DNA of 14,520 bases, taken from DUMJ01 sp964655195. GTDB lineage: Bacteria > DUMJ01. Each line of letters opens with the position of its first letter. Positions within the stretch are counted from its first letter, which is position 1. The translations under genes and the position numbers were made by a program. The DNA lies in NCBI GenBank assembly GCA_964655195.1, contig CAZZLK010000054.1, positions 1 to 14,520 on the forward strand. Direction: 5' to 3'. This document shows positions 7,752 to 14,520 of the stretch, one piece after another. A model generated the notes under the pieces. That model searched no databases. It worked only from the letters and a program-made list of their open reading frames with translations, and was not told the origin of the DNA.

Positions 7752-9047
7752 CTAGTCTACTATCTTCTCAGTCTCTAGAACTTCCTCTTCTAGGTATACC
7801 TCTTTACTGTCTTCGTCGTAGGCAAATAGTTCTGCATACCTTCCCCAATCTATGGCTATCTCCATCTGAGCCTGAGCCTCACTTGTGCTAAATTTTGTCT
7901 CCAATAACTCTATAAAGAACTCTACAGGCATTCTGTGATTGGATTTATTCTGTAATACCTGAACTATCTGTTGAATAAAAGAAACATTAGCGAGTAGTTG
8001 TTTCCTGAATATCTCTTTCTTTTCCAGTACGTCTGCTTCCGCAAAGGCCTTCCCTAGTTCCGTAACAGATATATCTCCACCGGTGGTGTCTATAAATTTC
8101 AATAGTTCTGCTGCCTCTATAACAGGCTGTATGTCTGCCAGGTCCATATTTAGGTCCTCCGCTATCTTATATATATCTTCTTTTCTCTCTAATTCAGCGA
8201 CAAGCTCCACAAAACCAGCGATGGCTCCTACTGTTACATGAGGGAGAGGAGGCCCATATCTCTCCGTTTTAGGGGGTTTAGCAGTTACAGGTTTACCCAT
8301 CATAATACTGTAGATGCGGTCTACCAGCCTTATAAATTCTTCTGACTCTCTGTCTCTCCAGTGGGGTATGTTTATGTATATCTCCTGCTTTATTCTTCCC
8401 GGATTCTTATCCAGCACTATAACCCTATCTGCCAGATATACAGCCTCTTCAATGCTGTGGGTTATAAGAAGGATAGTCTTGGTTGGAATCCTCTTTTCGA
8501 TCCAGAGTTCCAGTAGGTCATTACGGAGGTTTTCTGCAGTAAGTACATCCAAGCCAGAAAAAGGCTCATCCATAAGAAGCACTTCTGGTTCCACCACCAG
8601 AGCCCTAGCAAATCCAACTCTTTGCCTCATCCCTCCTGAGAGTTCCTTGGGATAAGCGCTTTCAAATCCATCTAGACCGATCAGGTCTATCATCTTAAGA
8701 GCCCTTTCTCTGCGTTCTTGCGGGGGAACACCTTTAGCCTTGAGTCCAATTTCTACATTCTCTAAGACTGTTAACCATGGGAACAGTGCTGCTGTCTGAA
8801 ATACCATAGAGACTCCAGGATTTACACCCTCTACCAGTTTACCTCTATACAGGACTTCTCCATGGGTTGGTTTTATAAGACCAGCTATCGCCCTGACTAT
8901 GGTGGATTTACCCGCTCCAGATGGACCCAGGATAGCTACAAACTCCCCTTCTTCAAGGGAGAGATTTATATCCTCCACAACAGTTATCCTAGTATTGTTT
9001 GGCATATCAAAAATTATAGTCAAATTTTTTGTCTCTATAATAGCCAT
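7752..9047 (-). CDS. Nitrate/sulfonate/taurine-type ABC transporter ATPase with C-terminal AAA-associated domain
   Basis: Cytoplasmic ATP-binding subunit of 431 residues. Residues 1-250 are a standard SsuB/TauB/NrtD-type ATPase: Walker A GPSGAGKST (41-49), Q-loop Gln84, signature LSGGMRQR (136-143), Walker B LLMDEP (157-162) and switch His197. Importer ATPases of this group are normally about 250-270 residues. Here there is an extra domain of roughly 160 residues (about 265-420), beginning near LPHVTVGAIAGFVELV and including a winged-helix-like part (DIYKIAEDLNMDLADIQPVIEAAELL). It matches what I recall as the AAA-associated C-terminal domain found on some ABC ATPases, whose role is not well defined; sensing or gating is a guess. 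The gene lies 12 bases after the fused permease on the same strand and surely pairs with it. ATG 9047 has a weak ribosome binding site, fitting translational coupling. Confidence 0.92.
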   Translation of the reverse strand: MAIIETKNLTIIFDMPNNTRITVVEDINLSLEEGEFVAILGPSGAGKSTIVRAIAGLIKPTHGEVLYRGKLVEGVNPGVSMVFQTAALFPWLTVLENVEIGLKAKGVPPQERRERALKMIDLIGLDGFESAYPKELSGGMRQRVGFARALVVEPEVLLMDEPFSGLDVLTAENLRNDLLELWIEKRIPTKTILLITHSIEEAVYLADRVIVLDKNPGRIKQEIYINIPHWRDRESEEFIRLVDRIYSIMMGKPVTAKPPKTERYGPPLPHVTVGAIAGFVELVAELERKEDIYKIAEDLNMDLADIQPVIEAAELLKFIDTTGGDISVTELGKAFAEADVLEKKEIFRKQLLANVSFIQQIVQVLQNKSNHRMPVEFFIELLETKFSTSEAQAQMEIAIDWGRYAELFAYDEDSKEVYLEEEVLETEKIVD

Positions 9048-9059
9048 AGCCTTATTATA

Positions 9060-10757
9060 TCACAAAGAGTAATGCTCTTCAGCTAGCCAGTATAATCTTC
9101 TCCAGAAGAATCTATTTATTAATGTAACGGTCACAATCATCATTATGGTACTTGCTGCTAAAACACTGAGGTCCCCTCTATCAGCAGAGTTACTTATTAA
9201 TGCTCCCAGTCCTCTAACCATTAGAGTACTACCTCTGAAGTGTACATATTCAGATACTATAGAAGCGTTCCATGCGCCACCGGTAGCAGTTATAGCCCCT
9301 GTAACTAGGTAGGGAAGAACTGCAGGTATAATCAGTCTCCTCCACCTTTCTAATCCTTTTAGTTGAAAGACCTCTGCTGCTTCTTTCAGATCCGAAGGTA
9401 TAGACATAGCTCCTGCTATTACGTTGAATAATATATACCACTGTGTTCCTAAAAGCATAAGTAGTATAGAGGCTATAGACAATCCTCCTTTTAGATTTAT
9501 CAACCACATAAGTATGATTGGAAATACCGCTGTGGCAGGTATAGAAGCTAATATCTGTACTATTGGCTGCATTACCAGAGAAATCCTGGGATTCATACCT
9601 ATATATACCCCTAAAGGAAGTGTCCATGCTATAGAGAGGACTACGGCGATAGTAACCCTTAAAAGGGTGAGTAAGTCACTTACTATGATCTCTCCCCACA
9701 TAAATAACGGTACTCTGGATATGAGAAATATTAGCCTTACAGAGGCGTATCCCATTATGATCAGTAATAACCCAATCAGAATGATCCTTAATACGGGGAA
9801 AGGGTTAATCTTCTTCTCAATACTCTCTCTTTTTGAAAACCTGGATGTTATCCTCTCTATAAACTCGTCTATCCATTGGGTGATCCTTGTTAAAATTGTA
9901 GACCTCTGCAATACTGTTAATACGGCTGATGTTGGGACAATATTACCAGTGGTCAATTCTACTTTGAACTTTTGAGCCCAGGCTATTAAGGGCCTCCATA
10001 CTAGCTGATCAATCAGGATTATTATCGCTATCATAGTCCCCAGACCAAAGAGAATAGCTCTGATGTCTCCATTTATAGCTGCTAACTGAAGGTATGAACC
10101 TAACCCGGGGAGTCTAAAGTCTCTTTCTCCAAGGGTAAACATTTCACAAGCCATTAGGAAAAACCATCCACCTGCTACAGACATCATACTGTTCCATACA
10201 AGTCCTATTATTGAGTATGGAAATTCTACATATAAAAATCTCTGAAATGAAGTAAGATTGAAGATCTCTGCAGCCTCTCTGAGGTCTCTTGGTAAGGAAC
10301 TCATAGAGCCATACACACTAAAAGCCATATTCCATACCTGCCCAGTGAATATAAGTATTATGCTACCAAGTTCTACTCCAATTCTACCATAGGGGAATAG
10401 AGCTATTAACCCTAAGATGACTCCGGGCATAAAAGACAGGACAGGTACAGACTGTAAGACGTCCAGAAGAGCTATCATAAAAGGTTCAAGTGTCTTGTTA
10501 TGGCTGGCTATATAACCATAAGATACGGAGAATATTAAAGAGATTATGTAGGCTAGAAACTGCCTCAGAATAGAATACCATGCATAGATCGGAAGGTTTC
10601 TAGGAGATAGAGATATATTAAGAGTATATGTGGGGACCTCTCCCCACTCTTTAGCTGTACTTACAATACCATATATAAAGGCAAAAAGGAAAAAGATTAT
10701 TCCAATATCAATTATAGATATCTTTACTCTTCTTAGCGGTATTACTCTATAGATCAA
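9060..10757 (-). CDS. ABC transporter permease, two fused BPD_transp_1 domains
   Basis: Integral membrane protein of 565 residues holding two importer permease domains in tandem, so one chain can replace the usual homodimer. Each half has about six hydrophobic segments (first half about 15-245, second half about 312-540) and a cytoplasmic EAA loop for contact with the ATPase: LREAAEIFNL near residue 150 and LKEAAEVFQLKGLERW near 450. The middle, about 250-310, is a charged linker. Family resemblance is to SsuC/TauC/NrtB-type permeases. Start is TTG 10757, five bases after GAGAGGG (minus strand, 10763-10769); the next in-frame ATG would remove part of the first hydrophobic segment. It is followed by its ATPase and then pcrA. 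No substrate-binding protein gene is visible on either side, so the substrate and the mode of delivery are unknown. Confidence 0.92.
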   Translation of the reverse strand: MIYRVIPLRRVKISIIDIGIIFFLFAFIYGIVSTAKEWGEVPTYTLNISLSPRNLPIYAWYSILRQFLAYIISLIFSVSYGYIASHNKTLEPFMIALLDVLQSVPVLSFMPGVILGLIALFPYGRIGVELGSIILIFTGQVWNMAFSVYGSMSSLPRDLREAAEIFNLTSFQRFLYVEFPYSIIGLVWNSMMSVAGGWFFLMACEMFTLGERDFRLPGLGSYLQLAAINGDIRAILFGLGTMIAIIILIDQLVWRPLIAWAQKFKVELTTGNIVPTSAVLTVLQRSTILTRITQWIDEFIERITSRFSKRESIEKKINPFPVLRIILIGLLLIIMGYASVRLIFLISRVPLFMWGEIIVSDLLTLLRVTIAVVLSIAWTLPLGVYIGMNPRISLVMQPIVQILASIPATAVFPIILMWLINLKGGLSIASILLMLLGTQWYILFNVIAGAMSIPSDLKEAAEVFQLKGLERWRRLIIPAVLPYLVTGAITATGGAWNASIVSEYVHFRGSTLMVRGLGALISNSADRGDLSVLAASTIMMIVTVTLINRFFWRRLYWLAEEHYSL

Positions 10758-10807
10758 AATAGCCCTCTCTTTTTATCTATTATTCATATAAATAAGGAAA
10801 GAATCCC

Positions 10808-10845
10808 TTTCAGGGAAGCCTTAGATATCTAAGGCTTCCCTGAAA
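10808..10845. repeat. Perfect 38-bp palindrome, hairpin between the dehydrogenase and permease genes
   Basis: The arm TTTCAGGGAAGCCTTAGAT is followed immediately by its exact reverse complement, giving a stem of about 17 pairs around a short ATAT loop. It begins 8 bases after the stop of the minus-strand sugar dehydrogenase gene and ends 50 bases before the permease start. Most likely it is a transcription terminator or a 3' mRNA-stabilising hairpin for the dehydrogenase. No clear T-run follows the stem on either strand (minus strand continues GGGATTCTTTCC), so it is not a textbook intrinsic terminator. A role as an operator for the downstream transporter genes is also possible. Confidence 0.8.
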
Positions 10846-10852
10846 TTTAAAG

Positions 10853-11929
10853 CTACTTCTTCTTGGAAACTTCTACCGACTTACCTGCCTCGGAAGATTT
10901 ATATATCATCTCTAGGATCCTAGTTACCTGCGCTGCCTCTTCCGCCTTTACTAAAGGTTCCTTGTTATTTATGAGGCAATCCACCCAGTAGGCTATCTCT
11001 CTATCATATAGGGAATCGGAACTTCTAGTGGGGACAGGATTTATATCCCAAAGCCTATTGTTGCCCTCTTTGTTTATGGTAAGGGTATTATTTACAAATC
11101 TAGCTCCTCCCTTTGTCCCGCAGAGTATAGAGCCGTGATCATCCTTTTCTATATTTAATGCCCAGGAGGCCTTAACTACTACTGTGGCTCCACTTTCTAG
11201 CTTTACAAAGCCAAAGGCGGAGTCTTCGACCTCGTAGGACTTCGGGTCCCAGGGACCCCAGGCATTATATCCGCCTAAGGGGGCTAATTCTTTGTACGAA
11301 GAACCCAAGACAGATACAGGTTTAGAGTAATCTCCCATAAGCCACAGGGTTAGATCTAATGAGTGAGTCCCTATATCTATAAGTGGTCCTCCTCCCTGCA
11401 TCTCTTTTGATAGGAAGACTCCCCAGGTCGGTACCCCTCTTCTTCTAAGGGCAAGGGCTTCAGCATAGTATATCTTTCCCAATTCACCTTCGGATATCAT
11501 CCTCTTTAGAAGTTGAGCATCATCTGAGTATCTGGATTGATATCCTACGCTTAACTTAAGTCCCATCTCTTTAGCGGTCTTTACCATTGCGTCTGCCTCT
11601 TCCGATGTTATTGCCATAGGCTTTTCGCAGAAGACATGTTTTCCTGCCTTTAATGCGTCTATCGTCATAGGTGCGTGTAACTTATTGGGGGTACAGATAT
11701 CAACTGCATCCAGATCCTTCAATGCTAGAAGGTCTCTATAATCAGTAAATACCTTTGCTCCCGGGGCTCCATACATTTCTGCTCCCTTCTTTGCTCTCTC
11801 AGGAATAATGTCGCAGAATGCCACAACTTCTGCTAGGTCCGGGAGTTTTGCATAGCCCTCAAGGTGGACTCTAGATATACCTCCTACTCCAATAATTCCT
11901 ACTCTTAGCTTCTTTTTAGCCCTTCGCAC
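10853..11929 (-). CDS. Gfo/Idh/MocA-family NAD(P)-dependent sugar dehydrogenase
   Basis: Cytoplasmic oxidoreductase of 358 residues. The N-terminal Rossmann fold has VGIIGVGGISRVH (10-22) for NAD(P) binding and an acidic Asp40 at the end of the second strand, favouring NAD. It carries the family's CEKPMA motif (101-106), with Lys103 as catalytic lysine, and the C-terminal motif GGGPLIDIGTHSLDL (179-193), with Asp185 and His189 in the active site. These enzymes oxidise or reduce sugars, inositols or glycosides at a ring or hydroxyl carbon; the exact substrate is not evident. Start is GTG 11929 with GGAGGTGT (minus strand, 11933-11940) just ahead, a strong ribosome binding site. It sits downstream of the beta-galactosidase on the same strand, which suggests a job in using the sugars released, and also has its own promoter. 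Confidence 0.93.
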   Translation of the reverse strand: MRRAKKKLRVGIIGVGGISRVHLEGYAKLPDLAEVVAFCDIIPERAKKGAEMYGAPGAKVFTDYRDLLALKDLDAVDICTPNKLHAPMTIDALKAGKHVFCEKPMAITSEEADAMVKTAKEMGLKLSVGYQSRYSDDAQLLKRMISEGELGKIYYAEALALRRRGVPTWGVFLSKEMQGGGPLIDIGTHSLDLTLWLMGDYSKPVSVLGSSYKELAPLGGYNAWGPWDPKSYEVEDSAFGFVKLESGATVVVKASWALNIEKDDHGSILCGTKGGARFVNNTLTINKEGNNRLWDINPVPTRSSDSLYDREIAYWVDCLINNKEPLVKAEEAAQVTRILEMIYKSSEAGKSVEVSKKK

Positions 11930-11932
11930 AAG

Positions 11933-11940
11933 ACACCTCC
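11933..11940 (-). promoter_or_regulatory. Strong ribosome binding site for a GTG start
   Basis: GGAGGTGT on the minus strand lies a few bases before GTG 11929. It supports the GTG start of the sugar dehydrogenase and suggests high translation. Confidence 0.75.
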
Positions 11941-11962
11941 AGTTTTATTTAAATTTTCCATA

Positions 11963-11971
11963 ATTATAACA
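11963..11971 (-). promoter_or_regulatory. Extended -10 promoter for the sugar dehydrogenase
   Basis: The minus strand reads TGTTATAAT, a perfect TATAAT with the extended TG motif. No good -35 hexamer lies upstream at 16-18 bases, as is common for extended -10 promoters. The element overlaps the TAA stop of the beta-galactosidase (11964-11966), so the dehydrogenase can be expressed separately from it. Predicted start near 11956, about 27 bases before the GTG. Confidence 0.5.
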
Positions 11972-14520
11972 CATATTTACTAAGATGGATTGGTGTGGTT
12001 AAAGAGTTATTAAAAGGTTTTACTCTTACTGAGAATTCAAAATCCTGTGGATATAAGAGGTACTTTTCCAGTGGAGCTGGTCCACAGCTTGCACTACCAA
12101 GACCATTATGTTTGTAATCTATATTCAGCACTATATAATCTCTGGGTATTAGTTCAGATGTATGTCTAGCCTTTTCAAAGTCTTCTGGTTCGAATCTATG
12201 GGCACTAAAGTTTATAGTTGGCATCCCTACAAAGAGTAGCCCTATCCCTTTTTTATCCGTTAGAGACACCCATCTTACATCAGTCCTGTTACCATTTTCC
12301 TGTGGTCTTACATAAGGAGTATATAATTCATCTACACTCTTTCTGTAGATGCCAAATGGATTAGCCTCTTTACTATCCACATAGGATTCTCCAGGACCTC
12401 TTCCATACCACATAACCTGTTCCAACTCATTATTAAGTCCCATTTTTAATCCGATTCTGGGGAATACCATAGGAAGGTCTCCCTGAGGCTTACCTTTTAC
12501 ACTTATTATGATGTCTCCACTCCCATAGATCAGATATGTATATTCTGTATCTATCTTCCAGTTCACAACGGGAGGGGCTATACAGGATAGGACCTTTATC
12601 TCTATCAAGCCCTTTCCCTTTATCTCTGTATTTACTTCCTCGATTCTATGATTTAATAGGTGTACAAATTTCCTCTTCCAGTTTTCTATTACGTATTTGT
12701 CATTATCTATCGGTGCTCTCCAGAGATTCAGTCTTGGTCCTATCTTTATCAGATCTATGCCATTATACAGAATTCTATCGATAGTACCCCTTACTCTGTT
12801 AAATATCAGAGAAAAATCTAAGCCATTAATCTCTATGGTATTGCCTGAATCCTTACAGGTTAGCTCAGGCATTGAGTCAACACTTAACACTTTTACTGGT
12901 TTTCTAGACTCAACAGGTAGTCTAAACTGTGCCCATGCCACTACGTGTCCTCTTTCTGCCCATAAGGTATCTTTTGATAGGGTAAAGTATATGTTCAACC
13001 AATAGTCAGTATCAGGTTCAGCATTCTCTGGAAGTGTGTATGGTATATTTATTACCTTGCTTGCCTTGGCTGGTATACCCTTTATAGATATCTCTCCACC
13101 TTCTACCGGTTTTCCGTCTACTACCACATTCCAGGACATAGTAAGATGATCGAGTGAAATAAAATCGTAGAGATTTGTTATCTTTACCTCTCCCTTTTTA
13201 AGATCTATCTCCTCTACCCTTACAGGCTCTATTATCTTTTTATACTCAATCAAACCTGGGCTTGGGGTGTGGTCAGGAAAGACCAGTCCATCTATCACAA
13301 AGTTTCCATCATTTGGCTCATCTCCGAAGTCTCCTCCGTAGGCAAAGTACTCCTTCCCATCCGGTGTCCTTTTCCTTATTCCATGGTCCATCCATTCCCA
13401 TATACAACCCCCCTGAAGCCTTCTGTATTTATAGAATACCTCCCAGTATTCTTTTAGATTTCCAGGCCCGTTACCCATAGCGTGGGCATACTCGCAGAGT
13501 ATATGGGGTTTCTCCATATCCTCCAACTTTCCAAGTTCTTCCAGCTTTTCAACTGGCGTATACATAGTGCTTACAACATCAGCCACCTTGGCAGAGGTAT
13601 CTCTCTCATAATGGATAAGTCTTGTCGGATCATTCCTGCGGCACCAATCTGCCATTGCCTCGTGATTTATACCGAAACCTGACTCGTTACCTAAGGACCA
13701 GAAGATCACACATGGGTGATTCTTATCTCTGTGGACAGTCCTTTCTATCCTGTCTATATATGCAGACTGCCACTCAGGGTCATTGCTGATGCGGTTTATA
13801 TCCCCAGTAAATGCAAATCCATGACACTCCAAATCTGTCTCATCTATAACGTAGATCCCATATTTATCGCATAGGTCGTAAAATCTTGGGTCATCGGGAT
13901 AGTGAGATGTACGAACTGTGTTTATATTGTGTCTCTTCATAAGGATTATACTCTGTTCAGCCCATTCTATTGGAACTGCTCTTCCAAAATCGGGATGATG
14001 CTCATGTCTATTTACTCCCTTTAATTTTATTGGAACCCCATTTACTAGGAAGTTCCCACCCTTCAATTCTACCTTTCTGAATCCTACCTTATTAGGGACT
14101 ACTTCCAGAATCTCTCCTTCTTCATTCTTTAGAATAATAACAAGATTATAAAGATATGGATCTTCTGCAGACCACTTCCTCGGATTTTCCACAGGAAATT
14201 CTATCTCTATGTGCTTTTCTTCTAGAGGAGCCAGAGAGAATGCCAGATTTTTATCTTTTATGGTTTTTAAATCGTTATCTAGAAACATAAATGAAACCCT
14301 GTGATCACTTATATTTTCTTCCCCTGTATTTACCAAGTCTAATTTGACCCTTAAAACCCCTGACTCGTATCTCTCATCCAGGTCTGTAATTATAAAGAAA
14401 TCTCTTATATATACCTCGGGTCTTATTATGAGATAGACATCCCTGAATATTCCACTTAACCACCACATATCCTGATCTTCCAAGTAACTTCCATCTGACC
14501 ACTGATATACTCTTACTGCC
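11964..14520 (-). CDS. lacZ: Beta-galactosidase, glycoside hydrolase family 2 (N-terminus outside window)
   Basis: The reading frame is open to the right edge and encodes AVRVYQWSDGSYLEDQDMWW there, a conserved GH2 beta-galactosidase segment found near residue 200 of E. coli LacZ. So the gene is cut by the window and about 180 residues are missing; a TTG at 14481-14483 is an internal Leu codon, not the start. About 851 residues are visible. The acid/base Glu is in SLGNESG (codon 13683-13685) and the nucleophile Glu is in ILCEYAHAMGN (codon 13491-13493). The metal-ligand segment ECHGF (Glu and His matching LacZ 416 and 418) and the sugar-binding RTSHYPDDP are present, and YGGDFGDEPNDGNFVIDGLVF and the C-terminal beta-sandwich domains are intact through the stop at 11964. 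No signal peptide can be judged. It cleaves terminal beta-galactosides, and its neighbour dehydrogenase fits sugar catabolism. Confidence 0.95.
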   Translation of the reverse strand, partial: AVRVYQWSDGSYLEDQDMWWLSGIFRDVYLIIRPEVYIRDFFIITDLDERYESGVLRVKLDLVNTGEENISDHRVSFMFLDNDLKTIKDKNLAFSLAPLEEKHIEIEFPVENPRKWSAEDPYLYNLVIILKNEEGEILEVVPNKVGFRKVELKGGNFLVNGVPIKLKGVNRHEHHPDFGRAVPIEWAEQSIILMKRHNINTVRTSHYPDDPRFYDLCDKYGIYVIDETDLECHGFAFTGDINRISNDPEWQSAYIDRIERTVHRDKNHPCVIFWSLGNESGFGINHEAMADWCRRNDPTRLIHYERDTSAKVADVVSTMYTPVEKLEELGKLEDMEKPHILCEYAHAMGNGPGNLKEYWEVFYKYRRLQGGCIWEWMDHGIRKRTPDGKEYFAYGGDFGDEPNDGNFVIDGLVFPDHTPSPGLIEYKKIIEPVRVEEIDLKKGEVKITNLYDFISLDHLTMSWNVVVDGKPVEGGEISIKGIPAKASKVINIPYTLPENAEPDTDYWLNIYFTLSKDTLWAERGHVVAWAQFRLPVESRKPVKVLSVDSMPELTCKDSGNTIEINGLDFSLIFNRVRGTIDRILYNGIDLIKIGPRLNLWRAPIDNDKYVIENWKRKFVHLLNHRIEEVNTEIKGKGLIEIKVLSCIAPPVVNWKIDTEYTYLIYGSGDIIISVKGKPQGDLPMVFPRIGLKMGLNNELEQVMWYGRGPGESYVDSKEANPFGIYRKSVDELYTPYVRPQENGNRTDVRWVSLTDKKGIGLLFVGMPTINFSAHRFEPEDFEKARHTSELIPRDYIVLNIDYKHNGLGSASCGPAPLEKYLLYPQDFEFSVRVKPFNNSLTTPIHLSKYVL

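Noticed and set aside
9250..9975. Open frames on both strands (125 and 183 residues) inside the permease gene.
   Set aside because: They lie in other frames of a clear membrane protein gene, lack recognisable domains and ribosome binding sites, and look like overlaps by chance.
10758..10807. Possible promoter for the permease (AATAAT near 10780 on the minus strand).
   Set aside because: The -10 is a fair match but no -35 hexamer or extended -10 supports it; in AT-rich DNA this is not enough to call.
12536..13682. Several plus-strand open frames of 60-100 residues across the beta-galactosidase.
   Set aside because: All lie opposite strongly conserved GH2 coding sequence and have no family features or ribosome binding sites.
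14481..14483. TTG as the start of the beta-galactosidase.
   Set aside because: The same frame stays open to the window edge and encodes conserved GH2 sequence upstream, so this is an internal Leu codon of a gene cut by the window.

Overview
The window looks like chromosomal DNA of a bacterium, probably a thermophilic or anaerobic one. The DNA is AT-rich. Arginine is written mostly as AGA/AGG and isoleucine often as ATA, and coding strands are purine-rich. Three genes start with TTG and one with GTG, and several of these have good Shine-Dalgarno sequences. The complete PcrA-type helicase and TTGACA/TATAAT-like promoters point to Bacteria, not Archaea. I cannot name the species; Thermotogota- or Dictyoglomota-like lineages are guesses from codon style and gene content only.

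Left half, plus strand (29-5641). A stand-alone GlmS-type sugar-phosphate isomerase (SIS fold) is followed, in overlapping or tightly packed frames, by a 61-residue unknown ORF, an endonuclease III-family DNA glycosylase and an MsbA-like ABC exporter. The glycosylase resembles the 3-methyladenine glycosylase branch: it has Glu where endonuclease III has its lyase Lys, and one iron-sulphur Cys is a His. A clear promoter over the exporter stop codon then drives an IclR-family regulator and, 17 bases after it, a dihydropyrimidine/dihydroorotate dehydrogenase-like flavoprotein fused to two 4Fe-4S clusters.

Right half, minus strand (14520-5644). Read in the direction of transcription, it has a GH2 beta-galactosidase whose N-terminus lies outside the window, then a Gfo/Idh/MocA-family sugar dehydrogenase with its own extended -10 promoter and strong ribosome binding site. 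Next comes a perfect 38-bp palindrome. After it are three closely packed genes: a fused double-domain ABC permease, a nitrate/sulfonate-type ABC ATPase with a C-terminal extra domain, and the helicase gene pcrA. The two halves converge at 5641/5644 with only two bases between the stop codons.

Functionally, the right edge is a carbohydrate-use region (beta-galactoside hydrolysis plus sugar oxidation). The left edge may handle amino-sugar phosphates. In between are a transporter of unknown substrate without a visible binding protein, a redox enzyme under an IclR regulator, and DNA-repair genes. No RNA genes, CRISPR arrays, insertion sequences or phage genes were seen, and no stretch over 300 bases lacks a gene. 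I do not see a convincing new multi-gene system. The most unusual items are the altered glycosylase active-site and metal motifs, the orphan PreA-like enzyme, the binding-protein-less transporter and the long palindrome.
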